Below, piece by piece: positions 23,256 to 31,630 of a DNA stretch of 64,000 bases (its first letter is position 1; each line of letters begins with the position of its first letter). The notes under the pieces were generated by a model that saw nothing but the letters and a program-made list of their open reading frames with translations, did no database searches and was not told the DNA's origin. The position numbers and the translations under genes were made by a program. This stretch comes from a virus: the IMG/VR virus record IMGVR_UViG_3300031722_000008, positions 62,001 through 126,000 of that record; one strand, 5' to 3'.

Positions 23256-24041
23256 TTGCCAAAAAAAATGACAGAACTTGAAAAGCGCAGGCAACGCACA
23301 CAAGAATTCCTAAATGAGCTTGGAGTAAAAATGCCAATCGTTAAATTCTCAACTCCAACGAAAGAGGCTGACCTAATTAACAACAAAAATTTCATTAGTG
23401 TAGCGAGTGAGATTATTTTTGATAAAGTAATGGATTCAGCAATGAACGAACCTAAACTGCACACAGCTGTATTTAAAAATTCATTCAAGAGGAAGTTTCT
23501 ATGTAAGACATGGGCAAAAACAAAACTTCCAATGATAACAAATAGTATTTATGCTGAAGTAATAAATACTCTGCAAGATACCATTATTGTTGATTCATTG
23601 GAAGGAGAAGAAAAAGAGTGGCTAGATGTAGACTATCCTCTTTACATGGTATGTGACAGTAAATACTTTCAATCAAACTTTTGGGAGTTCAGAGACCAAG
23701 AATTAAAAAGTATAGAAGTTGCTGCACAGGATTTTATTGATTATACATCACTACTTGTATGTAAATACATCTTTTCTTTTACAAGAGATTTAGATGATTC
23801 ATCTAAAGAGCAGATACTTGGGAATATAGGTGGACTTGATGACATAAGGAATGCTGTAAAAATAACATTCCTCGGTAAGCTACTATCATACAGTAGTGTC
23901 CTTGCATGGTATGATTCCTTTCTAAAACATTACGAAGTCTGTATACTGTTAGGGAAAGATGAATTTGAGAAAGGAGTTAGTAAGATTGAGGAAATGCCAA
24001 GAAGTAGAAGTAGAAATAGAAAGGAGAAAATAGTTAAATGA
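23256..24041 (+). CDS. Hypothetical protein, 261 aa
   Basis: TTG 23256 (alternative ATG 23268) after GGAGGCGGAG. Largely helical, basic ends (KKMTELEKRRQRTQ; RSRSRNRKEK). No motif recognised. The last four bases overlap the next start (ATGA). Confidence 0.78.
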   Translation: MPKKMTELEKRRQRTQEFLNELGVKMPIVKFSTPTKEADLINNKNFISVASEIIFDKVMDSAMNEPKLHTAVFKNSFKRKFLCKTWAKTKLPMITNSIYAEVINTLQDTIIVDSLEGEEKEWLDVDYPLYMVCDSKYFQSNFWEFRDQELKSIEVAAQDFIDYTSLLVCKYIFSFTRDLDDSSKEQILGNIGGLDDIRNAVKITFLGKLLSYSSVLAWYDSFLKHYEVCILLGKDEFEKGVSKIEEMPRSRSRNRKEKIVK

Positions 24042-24412
24042 GTAAAGTAGATTTAATAATAACTGAGAAACCAGTTCAAGATGTTGCGGTATATCCAGGA
24101 GGCGTTATTTATGGAGAAATAATTGTGGATGGTGAAATAAGAGATATAAATGATCCTACAATAATAATAACACCTGCAGTAAAAAAGAATAAGAGCCTCT
24201 TTATAGTTTCTTATGAACTTGGAGAGAAATTCATTCTTGTTGATTTAGAAGATAACATTGGTAATTTAGATGATAATGAATTAATTAGGGCAACACCTAA
24301 CATACTTATGTTTTCAGAAATAGTTACTGAATTAGTAAAATTATATCCTGGCTCTATATGGAAATATGCATCACATACAGATGTATCTATAGATTTAAAT
24401 ATATTGGTCTAA
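24038..24412 (+). CDS. Hypothetical protein, 124 aa
   Basis: Strand-rich protein coupled by ATGA overlap to the preceding gene; followed by a strong terminator, so it ends the operon from promoter copy 11. Confidence 0.78.
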   Translation: MSKVDLIITEKPVQDVAVYPGGVIYGEIIVDGEIRDINDPTIIITPAVKKNKSLFIVSYELGEKFILVDLEDNIGNLDDNELIRATPNILMFSEIVTELVKLYPGSIWKYASHTDVSIDLNILV

Positions 24413-24413
24413 T

Positions 24414-24448
24414 AAAACAGGATTACATTGCGTAATCCTGTTTTATTT
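24414..24448 (+). terminator. Strong terminator
   Basis: AAAACAGGATTAC pairs perfectly with GTAATCCTGTTTT around a 5-base loop, then ATTTAT. Confidence 0.85.
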
Positions 24449-24467
24449 ATAAAAGGAGGGACTAATC

Positions 24468-24773
24468 TTGAGTAGAAAGCAATTAGATTTCAGTAGTGAC
24501 GAAGTAATTATTGATGTGCTTGGATGTGCGAATGGAGTTTATGGAGGTGGTATAGCTGTTCCAATAGATGGAGGACATCCATGTGGATGGGAATGGATAG
24601 ATTTCAAAGACGTTGAAGATATATTAGAGCATAAATTTGAAGATTGTGAAATAAGTGATGGTTGCAGCAATGGAGATTTCACAGATAAAACATTAAAAGA
24701 AATATTAAAAATAACAGAAGGCAAATTCGCATTCGAGGTAAATAGAAATTCTATAGATTGGGAAACAGATTAA
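24468..24773 (+). CDS. Hypothetical protein, 101 aa
   Basis: TTG start after GGAGGG. Small protein with Gly/Cys-rich first half (LGCANGVYGGGIAVPIDGG). No promoter motif before it, so readthrough or an unrecognised promoter must be assumed. Confidence 0.75.
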   Translation: MSRKQLDFSSDEVIIDVLGCANGVYGGGIAVPIDGGHPCGWEWIDFKDVEDILEHKFEDCEISDGCSNGDFTDKTLKEILKITEGKFAFEVNRNSIDWETD

Positions 24774-24799
24774 TATTATAAAGAAATGGGGTACCAAAA

Positions 24800-25270
24800 A
24801 TGAAAATGCAAGAAGTAGGAACAATAATATTTACAAGTTTAGCTGTTGCGGAAAAAAATCTAAGAGATTTATTAGAATCAACAGAAGCTATTAAGGAAAT
24901 GAAAAATATTCTTTCTCATATGACAGAGAAGGAACAGGATGAGTTTTTATTAGACCCATCTAAGGTTAAAAAGGTTGAGCAAGCATTAGAGTATGCTTTT
25001 GGGAATCCTTCTGAAGATAAATTTATAGAGGCTATTAGTTCTTCCGCTGAATTGATCTCGGTTGACAATGCGCTAAATGAAATGATGCATAATTTCACCA
25101 AGGAGAAACGCATTCCAAACCCAAAAGCTATAGCAAGATTATCAAAATCTTTTGTCACATATATAGAGATACTCAATGATTTTTATGATAAGACACTAGG
25201 CGATAATAAAATCAACGCTATTAAAGAAGAATTCCTTAAAATGTTAATAGTTACCACAATAGAACTTTAG
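24800..25270 (+). CDS. Hypothetical helical protein, 156 aa
   Basis: Almost entirely alpha-helical and soluble; ATGGGG upstream gives a modest RBS. It precedes the Mre11-like gene by 9 bases and may be co-translated with it. No family recognised. Confidence 0.78.
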   Translation: MKMQEVGTIIFTSLAVAEKNLRDLLESTEAIKEMKNILSHMTEKEQDEFLLDPSKVKKVEQALEYAFGNPSEDKFIEAISSSAELISVDNALNEMMHNFTKEKRIPNPKAIARLSKSFVTYIEILNDFYDKTLGDNKINAIKEEFLKMLIVTTIEL

Positions 25271-25279
25271 GAGGGCATT

Positions 25280-26305
25280 ATGAAGATAATATATTTTACA
25301 GATCCACATGGAAAAGCAGGTAATCCATCAGTCCGTTTAGATAACTTTTCTGAAACAATTCTCAATAAATTCAAATATGTTGGGAAGTATGCTGAACAGA
25401 TTAAAGCAGCAGCTATACTTATTGGTGGAGATTTACTTGATACTCCCGATGTATCTCAAAACTTTATCAGTGAACTTTCTTATATAATACAGAATTATCC
25501 ATGTGAAACAGATGTGATACTCGGAAACCACGACATCTATGGATACAATCCCGAAACTTTCTTAAGAACATCATTGAACATTTCTAATAAATTAAATGCT
25601 TTTAATCGATTGGGTAAGGAACCTAAAGTTGTACAAAATATGCTTGAAGGTCCAATAGCTGCCATAACAGGTCAAGACAGCTACGTTCACTTAGATAAAC
25701 CTGAGAACATTGGAGATTATGCAGACTCAAAGGTAATTGATGGAGCAGTTAACATTCATATGGTACATGGAATGCTTGTAGAAAAAGTATGGCCACAGGT
25801 TAAGTATTGCACTACACTTGAGCAAGTTATGGAGGCTAATCCTAATGCAGATATAATACTAAGTGGACATGAACACACTGGCTATGGAATTAAAATATTT
25901 TACAGATCAGATGGAAGAAAAGTTATCTTCTGTAATCCAGGAAGTCTTGCAAGAGTTACATCTAGTACTGGAGACTTGCGTAAAGATGTAAGAATGGCTG
26001 TTATAACTATTGAGAATGGCGAATATGATATCGAGTTAGTAAATCTACCTCTTGATATTGCAAGACCTGCTAATGAGGTTATAGATTGGGAAAGAGTAGC
26101 TCTAGAAAAAGCTAATAAAGAAAAGTTACAGAACTTACTTACAAATATAAGTAAACCAGAATTAGCTACTGACCTAAATTACTTTGAAGCCCTAAATCAG
26201 TTAGTCGAAAGAAGTGAAGTTCCTATCGATGAAAGAGTTATAGCTGAATGTATAAAACAACTACAAGCAGCAGAAGAAGCATTAAAAATGGATAAAGAGG
26301 ACTAG
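25280..26305 (+). CDS. Mre11/SbcD-like metallophosphoesterase
   Basis: 341 aa. All calcineurin-like phosphoesterase motifs are present in order: FTDPHGK (about 5-12), GGDLLD (49-54), GNHDIYG (82-88), HGM (about 161) and SGHEHTG (about 195-201), followed by NPGS. The C-terminal 90 residues are helical. With the two-part Rad50-like ATPase at 33865-35142 and 39912-40514 it would give an SbcCD/gp46-gp47-type nuclease for end processing and recombination-dependent replication. Phages usually keep these genes adjacent; here they are 7.5 kb apart. A Mn-dependent nuclease role is inferred. Confidence 0.82.
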   Translation: MKIIYFTDPHGKAGNPSVRLDNFSETILNKFKYVGKYAEQIKAAAILIGGDLLDTPDVSQNFISELSYIIQNYPCETDVILGNHDIYGYNPETFLRTSLNISNKLNAFNRLGKEPKVVQNMLEGPIAAITGQDSYVHLDKPENIGDYADSKVIDGAVNIHMVHGMLVEKVWPQVKYCTTLEQVMEANPNADIILSGHEHTGYGIKIFYRSDGRKVIFCNPGSLARVTSSTGDLRKDVRMAVITIENGEYDIELVNLPLDIARPANEVIDWERVALEKANKEKLQNLLTNISKPELATDLNYFEALNQLVERSEVPIDERVIAECIKQLQAAEEALKMDKED

Positions 26306-26336
26306 TATAAATTTTAAAAAGACTAGACAAAATGTA

Positions 26337-26352
26337 GTATAAGATATTTGTA
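26337..26352 (+). promoter_or_regulatory. Phage promoter motif, copy 12 (divergent)
   Basis: GTATAAGATATTTGTA matches the first 12 bases of the consensus but not the TTAAAG end. A shorter GTATAAA-type match lies at 26305 next to the upstream stop codon. Confidence 0.6.
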
Positions 26353-26392
26353 AGAGGAACAAACTATATAATAAAAAATGGAGGAATGAAGG

Positions 26393-26638
26393 ATGAAAGC
26401 AACAGGAATAGTAAGAAAGATCGATGAATTAGGAAGGGTAGTAATACCAATGGAATTAAGAAGGACTTTAGGAATTAAAGAAAAAGATGGAATGGAAATT
26501 ATGGTAGATGGAGAGAGTATTGTACTTAGAAAGTATGAACCAGCATGTATATTCTGCGCAGAAGCAGGAGACACAATAAACTATAAAGGAAAAAATATAT
26601 GTAATAAATGTTTTGAAGAAATTAAAAAACAAAAATAA
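26393..26638 (+). CDS. AbrB/SpoVT-family transcriptional regulator with C-terminal zinc ribbon
   Basis: 81 aa. Residues 1-47 are a swapped-hairpin AbrB domain (GIVRKIDELGRVVIPMELR, then MEIMVDG), nearly the family consensus. Residues 48-81 add a zinc ribbon with C52/C55 and C70/C73, a combination known from clostridial AbrB proteins. AbrB and SpoVT repress transition-state and sporulation genes in hosts. AATGGAGG gives a strong RBS. Own promoter and terminator make it a single-gene unit, so dose is likely set separately. Confidence 0.88.
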   Translation: MKATGIVRKIDELGRVVIPMELRRTLGIKEKDGMEIMVDGESIVLRKYEPACIFCAEAGDTINYKGKNICNKCFEEIKKQK

Positions 26639-26658
26639 AACAAATAGGAAGAAATATT

Positions 26659-26690
26659 AAGGTGGAGTAAAATCCACCTTATTAACTTTG
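26659..26690 (+). terminator. Terminator
   Basis: AAGGTGGA-GTAAAA-TCCACCTT at 26659-26680, then ATTAACTTTG. Confidence 0.75.
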
Positions 26691-26719
26691 CTAAAATTTT
26701 TTGATGGGGGAATGTAAAA

Positions 26720-27457
26720 ATGAAACAAATGCAATTTAGAAGTAAAAGTGTAGCAGCACCAAAGGGACCACAAATGATAGGTAATAATGCTCTTAAAACT
26801 CAATTATTTAAGAGTGCAAGCGGTAAAGTAGTAAGTATGGACACTAAAAGAAAACTAAATACAAAATTAGATTTAAAAGCAAAGATGGCAAACAATAAAC
26901 CAGTATTTGAGACAGGAGATAATTGCAAAAACAGAACAGTGAAGAGAGGTTATTTAGGTTCTGATGAAGTTAATATTTTCATGAATATGTTTGCTTGTGT
27001 TCAATTGGTTGAGGGCGTTAGGAATTTAGAATATAAGGAATCTTCAGAAGCATGGGGTATATGGAAAGAAAAAGGCATTATAACTCCAGAGCAACAAAAG
27101 AACTTAAAGTTGTTTGTGACTTATGGAGCTAAATTTTTGAATGATGTTTTTAATAATAATCTTGATTCAGGAACAAAAGATTCTCTTAGTAAGAAATTAT
27201 TAAATTATGATTATAGAATTACTGACGATTATACATTAAGAAAAGTATATGCAATGTTTGAAGGTGATAAAGAATATAGCATATCGAAAGATAATTTCTT
27301 TGACATGGTTGAATCTAAGATGATAACTGATTGTAAGGGTTGCACTAAATGTAGAGATAATTGCGATACTTTTAAATTGTTCGATGATTATTTAGTTCCA
27401 CCAGTATCAGAAAATAGCGCTTGTACTCAACCTAACTGTGAGTATGCTTATGTATAA
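26720..27457 (+). CDS. Hypothetical Cys-rich protein, 245 aa
   Basis: Basic N-terminus (MKQMQFRSKSVAAPKGPQ), helical middle, and a Cys cluster near the end: CKGCTKCRDNC, then ACTQPNC. The pattern resembles phage proteins with a C-terminal Cys-rich domain of unknown function; a zinc site is likely. GGGGG precedes the ATG. The last 8 bases overlap the next gene. Confidence 0.8.
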   Translation: MKQMQFRSKSVAAPKGPQMIGNNALKTQLFKSASGKVVSMDTKRKLNTKLDLKAKMANNKPVFETGDNCKNRTVKRGYLGSDEVNIFMNMFACVQLVEGVRNLEYKESSEAWGIWKEKGIITPEQQKNLKLFVTYGAKFLNDVFNNNLDSGTKDSLSKKLLNYDYRITDDYTLRKVYAMFEGDKEYSISKDNFFDMVESKMITDCKGCTKCRDNCDTFKLFDDYLVPPVSENSACTQPNCEYAYV

Positions 27458-27809
27458 CGAAGAATGGGAGCAATCAATACAAATAGCAAGAGAGGCTGTA
27501 TGTAGGAACCCAGAATTTTACGAGATGTTTATGAAAGATCCTTTGTTTCGTAATGCTATGCAATTTCTTAATAGAAATAAAGTTAAGGAATCTGAATTAA
27601 TAAAATTAATCTATGATTTGTGTAAGAGTAACGAAGAGCTTACTCGCAAATTGATTGAGATTGATATAAAGAAACCAAGAGTATATATAATAGACAAAGA
27701 AATGTTTGTACCTTATAAGGGGGAATTAAATGAAAACAACGATAGAGGAAGTAGTAGCGAGAGCATTGAGACCCAAGAACAACTTAAAAGAGATACTTTC
27801 AAAGATTAA
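27450..27809 (+). CDS. Hypothetical helical protein, about 119 aa
   Basis: Start uncertain: GTG 27438, ATG 27444 or ATG 27450, none with a clear RBS, suggesting translational coupling to the upstream gene. Its last 80 bases overlap the following gene in another frame, an unusually long overlap. Confidence 0.7.
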   Translation: MYNEEWEQSIQIAREAVCRNPEFYEMFMKDPLFRNAMQFLNRNKVKESELIKLIYDLCKSNEELTRKLIEIDIKKPRVYIIDKEMFVPYKGELNENNDRGSSSESIETQEQLKRDTFKD

Positions 27810-28068
27810 TCCTGAAACAATAATCGATGTAAAAATACCAAGAACAATAAATGGCTATGAGGTGTTTTTTTCATATATAACTATAAGAGGAAATAAAAAA
27901 GAAAACAAAAGGAAAGTACTCTTAGTAGAACATGATTTTTATCCTGGTCATTTAGAGAAAAAGTTTTATGAGTGGATAGATAAATACAATAAAGAACATG
28001 AGGGTAGGCCATATCTAAAGGTAAAGTTTCTTAGATATGAGTTCCTTGGTTCTATGATAGAAGATTAA
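27730..28068 (+). CDS. Hypothetical protein, 112 aa
   Basis: AAGGGGG RBS is inside the preceding gene. Mixed alpha/beta, basic. Its final codons form the left arm of a terminator-like hairpin. Confidence 0.77.
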   Translation: MKTTIEEVVARALRPKNNLKEILSKINPETIIDVKIPRTINGYEVFFSYITIRGNKKENKRKVLLVEHDFYPGHLEKKFYEWIDKYNKEHEGRPYLKVKFLRYEFLGSMIED

Positions 28069-28090
28069 TATCTTCTATCATCATTTCCTT
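28054..28090 (+). terminator. Hairpin over the stop codon
   Basis: ATGATAGAAGAT (28054-28065) pairs perfectly with ATCTTCTATCAT (28070-28081); the loop TAAT contains the stop. CATTTCCTT follows, so termination is probable but not certain. Confidence 0.6.
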
Positions 28091-28092
28091 CT

Positions 28093-28282
28093 GATACCTC
28101 GGAGCTGAGGGTTGGTTTAGTGAAATAGATATTAACCAGTATCTATTTCACGTATATCTTGGCATAAACCGTAGAATGGATTCGCCTATGTATTTTGAAA
28201 GTAATATATCGAATTGCTCGAGAAAGTTTTAAAATCAAGTAAATCTTTTTTCCTTACTTAATTGGTAATAAATTAAGTAAGG
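28093..28282 (+). promoter_or_regulatory. Structured leader of the PAPS-reductase-like gene, candidate riboswitch
   Basis: The 222-base gap before 28291 folds readily. CCTC/GAGG (28097-28110), then GGTTTA/TAAACC (28114-28119 with 28165-28170) enclosing a perfect 12-bp stem GTGAAATAGATA/TATCTATTTCAC (28120-28131, 28140-28151). Downstream, CCTTACTTAATT/AATTAAGTAAGG (28252-28263, 28271-28282) forms another perfect 12-bp stem whose 3' arm holds the AAGG ribosome site. Aptamer-like fold plus RBS-sequestering hairpin suggests ligand or protein control of translation. No Rfam family was recognised by eye. Confidence 0.5.
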
Positions 28283-28290
28283 TGAAGGAA

Positions 28291-29313
28291 ATGAAAAAAA
28301 TCGAACTACAAATGTTACAAGCATTACCACTAGAAATAAAGATAGCAAAAACCATAAGACGGATTATTGAATGGGTTGAATTTTACGGAGAAGAACACTG
28401 CTATATAAGTTTCAGTGGAGGAAAAGACTCTGTAGTATTAACTCATTTAGTTAGAAAATTATATCCAAACATTCCTCTTGTATTCGCTGATACTGGACTT
28501 GAGTATCCCGAAATAAGAGATTTTGTAAAGAAACAAAGTAATGTAACTATGGTTAAACCTAAAATGACCATATCAGAAGTTATCACTAGATATGGATTTC
28601 CAGTTGTAAGTAAGGCAGTATCAGGAAATATATATAAAGTAAGATTTCAAAATCTATGTGCAAGATTTAAGAACTATTTATTGAATGGTGATGAGAGAGG
28701 AAAATTTGGAACAATACCAAAGAAGTGGCAATTTCTTTTAAATGTAGATTTCAAAATAGGTAATGGATGTTGTAATGCCATGAAGAAAGCTCCAATTAAA
28801 CGGTATGAAAAGAAGAGCGGAAGATATGCTATGTTTACAGGAGAAACAGCAGATGAGAGCAGAGATAGAGAGAAAACTTATCTTAAATGGGGCTGTAATG
28901 CATTTTCTAGAAAGTCAGGTCCCAAAAGCACACCAATTGGATTTTGGACAAATAATGATGTACTCGAATATATACATAGAAATCACTTGGAGATTTCAGA
29001 AATATATGGAGATATAATCATTAAAGATTACAGAACACTCCCTGACGAAAGTAAGTATCCTATTTATGATACAACAGGAGAGAAAAGGACAGGATGTATG
29101 TTTTGTTTGTATGGCATTCATATGGAAGATAGTCCTCATAGAATAGATAGAATGCTTACTACTCATCCAAGAATAAGAGATTATTGTTTGAGGGGTGGAA
29201 AATATAATGATGAGGGATTATGGGTACCACATCAAGGATTAGGCTTTGCTCATGTATTGGAAGTTTTAAAAATACCATTTATAAAGATAGGAGAGATTAT
29301 TAATGGAAAATAA
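28291..29313 (+). CDS. PAPS-reductase/DndC-like PP-loop protein with Cys cluster
   Basis: 340 aa. SGGKDS at residues 42-47 is the PP-loop of the adenine-nucleotide alpha-hydrolase group; LVFADTGLEYPEI follows as in phosphoadenosine-phosphosulfate reductase-like proteins. Cys in GCCNAMKK, WGCNAF and GCMFC could bind an Fe-S cluster, as in DndC-type enzymes. The family handles sulfur transfer or adenylated intermediates; here DNA sulfur modification, tRNA thiolation or cysteine supply are all possible. No other dnd gene is in the window. Start ATG 28291 (GTG 28282 possible). Overlaps the next gene by 11 bases. Confidence 0.82.
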   Translation: MKKIELQMLQALPLEIKIAKTIRRIIEWVEFYGEEHCYISFSGGKDSVVLTHLVRKLYPNIPLVFADTGLEYPEIRDFVKKQSNVTMVKPKMTISEVITRYGFPVVSKAVSGNIYKVRFQNLCARFKNYLLNGDERGKFGTIPKKWQFLLNVDFKIGNGCCNAMKKAPIKRYEKKSGRYAMFTGETADESRDREKTYLKWGCNAFSRKSGPKSTPIGFWTNNDVLEYIHRNHLEISEIYGDIIIKDYRTLPDESKYPIYDTTGEKRTGCMFCLYGIHMEDSPHRIDRMLTTHPRIRDYCLRGGKYNDEGLWVPHQGLGFAHVLEVLKIPFIKIGEIINGK

Positions 29314-29737
29314 AATAAGAATCTTAGGAAAACCAATAGATGTTGAGAAAATGGAACATGCATTATCGGAGTTAGATATGTCTAAAAAGGAAAGTGAATT
29401 AAGACTAGAAATTCAAGATATAATCGATAACAATAAATTAAATGTGAAAGTTTTATGTAACGGAAATGGTATAGTGTCTTACAAAAGAACAATCAAAGAA
29501 TATGAGAAATATAAGAAAGCAGGCACACTAGATAGGCTTTCTGATCATTTCTATAAATTTCTAACATTAGATTGTAATGATATAGCTCATTACAATAAGC
29601 TTGGATATATTGATTACTATGATAATGACTTTAATCTTGTCCAAAAAGAGGTTATTGATAGGACTCTTGCACCTAGATGGAAAACAGATGTAATAAAAAT
29701 ACTAAATGAAATTCAATCGAAAGTGAGGGTATGGTAA
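29303..29737 (+). CDS. Hypothetical partner of the PAPS-reductase-like gene, 144 aa
   Basis: Begins inside the PP-loop gene, so the two are translationally coupled. Soluble, helical, with VLCNGNGIVSYKRTIKEY and YIDYYDNDFNLVQKEV segments. No family recognised; likely linked in function with its upstream neighbour. Confidence 0.78.
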   Translation: MENKIRILGKPIDVEKMEHALSELDMSKKESELRLEIQDIIDNNKLNVKVLCNGNGIVSYKRTIKEYEKYKKAGTLDRLSDHFYKFLTLDCNDIAHYNKLGYIDYYDNDFNLVQKEVIDRTLAPRWKTDVIKILNEIQSKVRVW

Positions 29738-29913
29738 TGACAATAGATGATGCGAAAAATAATATAGGAAATAAGGTTATCTATGAGCGCGCTCATTGCA
29801 AGGCAGAATATGGAGTAATTACATCAGTAAATAGCAGGACTGTTTTTGTTAGATATGGTACTAATGTAAATTCTCAAGGTACTGATCCCGAAGACTTAAC
29901 ATTAGATAAATAA
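29737..29913 (+). CDS. Hypothetical protein, 58 aa
   Basis: ATG 29737 after GAGGG. Strand-rich SH3-like small protein (NKVIYERAHCKAEYGVITSV...TVFVRYG), resembling small KOW/Tudor-like barrels only in outline. Confidence 0.72.
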   Translation: MTIDDAKNNIGNKVIYERAHCKAEYGVITSVNSRTVFVRYGTNVNSQGTDPEDLTLDK

Positions 29914-29925
29914 GGGGATGATGGC

Positions 29926-30174
29926 ATGGATTTGATGAATGAGGAAATAATAGGAGTACTACCATTAAGTAATGTCATGGCTATCATGATAGCCATGACA
30001 GAAGAAGAAGATTATATTTATTATCAATGGTCAGATGAAAATGAAGCTATTAAAACTGATTTATTTTGTGATGGTGATGGACAAGCTTATTTTGAAGTAG
30101 AGGGTGGAGACAAATATTATACAAGAGATTTTGTAAAAATAGATAAGAGGGTGAGAGAGTTATGTCAGAAGTAA
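29926..30174 (+). CDS. Hypothetical protein, 82 aa
   Basis: Acidic, strand-rich. The RBS is a GGGGATGATGG run. A perfect 28-bp palindrome (29973-30000) lies within it and encodes the repetitive VMAIMIAMT. Overlaps the next gene by 13 bases. Confidence 0.75.
   Translation: MDLMNEEIIGVLPLSNVMAIMIAMTEEEDYIYYQWSDENEAIKTDLFCDGDGQAYFEVEGGDKYYTRDFVKIDKRVRELCQK
29973..30000. repeat. 28-bp perfect palindrome inside a CDS
   Basis: TGTCATGGCTATCA followed directly by its exact complement. It is far longer than expected by chance and not at a gene boundary. Confidence 0.8.
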
Positions 30175-30746
30175 TAATAATAGATGGTATTCCTTATACA
30201 AAATCAAATAAGAGAATGAGATATAATCCTGAATTTTGCGAAAATCATGGAGAGCCATATACTGATGATGATTTAATATATATCTGTTCTGTTAGCGAAG
30301 GCATGAAAAAAGGGGATATAGCTATGGCCATTGGGAAAACTCATGGTTCAATATTGAATAAACTTTATTTATTAAAACATCGCTATTTCAATAAAGAAAA
30401 AGAAATAACAATGTTTGATTATTATAAAGGAGTGGCAGATGGTAAATATGAGCAAATTGATTTGAAGAGAAGATATCGATCAGATTTACCAAATAACGGA
30501 AAAGCTTATAAAACTGAAGAATTAATATATATGTGTTTTAATTATGATAAATTATCAAAAAATGAAATAGCCATTGAAATAGGAAAAACTCAAGTAGGGA
30601 TAAGAGGTAAGGTTGGCAAATTAAAACATGAATATTTCAATAAAGAAAAGAAAATAACAATGTTCGATTATTATAAAGATTTGGGGGATAAAAAATATGG
30701 CAAAGAAAAAGATAATGATTCAGATACCATTGATAAAGTATCTTAA
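30162..30746 (+). CDS. Two-repeat helix-turn-helix (Myb/SANT-like) protein
   Basis: 194 aa. Two copies of one domain, about residues 30-88 and 115-175: YTDDDLIYICSVSEGMKKGD / YKTEELIYMCFNYDKLSKNE, then IAMAIGKTHGSILNKL / IAIEIGKTQVGIRGKV, each ending in YFNKEKxITMFDYYK. The GKT...I.NKL helix looks like the recognition helix of Myb/SANT-type folds, so this is a probable DNA-binding protein. The duplication is recent enough to be obvious. Confidence 0.72.
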   Translation: MSEVIIIDGIPYTKSNKRMRYNPEFCENHGEPYTDDDLIYICSVSEGMKKGDIAMAIGKTHGSILNKLYLLKHRYFNKEKEITMFDYYKGVADGKYEQIDLKRRYRSDLPNNGKAYKTEELIYMCFNYDKLSKNEIAIEIGKTQVGIRGKVGKLKHEYFNKEKKITMFDYYKDLGDKKYGKEKDNDSDTIDKVS

Positions 30747-31005
30747 AGAGATAACAAAAGATTGGGGAAAATCAGAGCAAATATTTGTAACAAAAACTTA
30801 CGGTGGCTGGGTAATAATATCTGATGAAGAACCACCAACATTAGATAAGGCAGAGGGACCTAATCATTATGAGTTTGATAATTGTATGGCATGGATGAAG
30901 TTACCTAGAGAAATACATGAGCATATCGATTTGAAGCGTGGCGAAAATAAGACATTAGATAAAGTACTTTATGAATTAGATGAGAAAGAAAAGAATTTGA
31001 AATAG
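30697..31005 (+). CDS. Hypothetical protein, 102 aa
   Basis: Starts inside the preceding gene (50-base overlap) with TTGGGGGAT as RBS. Basic N-terminus, Trp-containing middle. No family recognised. Confidence 0.77.
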   Translation: MAKKKIMIQIPLIKYLKEITKDWGKSEQIFVTKTYGGWVIISDEEPPTLDKAEGPNHYEFDNCMAWMKLPREIHEHIDLKRGENKTLDKVLYELDEKEKNLK

Positions 31006-31013
31006 AGGTGCTT

Positions 31014-31553
31014 ATGGAAGAAAAATATATACACATCGATGATTTAAATGTTCATGCAGCAATCACTATGTTTTTACTTAAAAATATAAAAGAAGCAATG
31101 AAGTTGGAAAAGGATATTTTTATCTGTGCCTATGCAATAGATAAAAATATAGGTGATTCGGTTGGTCCACTCGTGGGATATAAAATAAGGAACATGAATC
31201 AAAATAAAATGATTGTTTGTGGTTCACTTGAGAATACATTTCAAGCTCTAAATATTGAAACTGTCCACAATACTATATCCAATAGTTTTGATAATTTATA
31301 TATAATAGCTATAGATGCTTGTTTAGGTGATTATAGGGATATAGGAAAAATACTTTTAAAATATGGCTCGGTACGACCTGGTGCAGGTGTTAATAAAAAA
31401 ATTCCTCCAGTAGGCGATATAAGTATAAAAGCTATTGTTGATGATTCTGATGATTATGAATTCTTTCCTCATAAACCTATGAGATTAAATTTCATAATGA
31501 GATTTGCTGATATTATCTCGGAGGCTATACTGAAAGTGAATAGTATCATATAA
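31014..31553 (+). CDS. YyaC-like (DUF1256) sporulation-type protein
   Basis: 179 aa from ATG 31014 (GAGGTG six bases upstream). NIGDSVGPLVGYKI, AIDACLG (about 99-105), and GSVRPGAGVNKKIPPVGDISI (about 118-138) match the family of YyaC, a Bacillus/Clostridium sporulation protein related to germination-protease-type hydrolases. Its activity is not settled. Presence on a phage is unusual and points to a spore-forming host. Nearby AbrB-like gene gives the same hint. Confidence 0.83.
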   Translation: MEEKYIHIDDLNVHAAITMFLLKNIKEAMKLEKDIFICAYAIDKNIGDSVGPLVGYKIRNMNQNKMIVCGSLENTFQALNIETVHNTISNSFDNLYIIAIDACLGDYRDIGKILLKYGSVRPGAGVNKKIPPVGDISIKAIVDDSDDYEFFPHKPMRLNFIMRFADIISEAILKVNSII

Positions 31554-31630
31554 TATCTGTACGGGACTACAATTTGGTGGTAAACTTAATGTCATGCGGG
31601 TGGGAATGATAAGAATTGAGGTGAAAAGTG

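Noticed and set aside
28093-28290. tRNA gene
   Set aside because: ATTCGCC near 28181 looks like a T-loop fragment, but no 7-bp acceptor stem, anticodon arm of correct size or CCA-compatible end could be placed.
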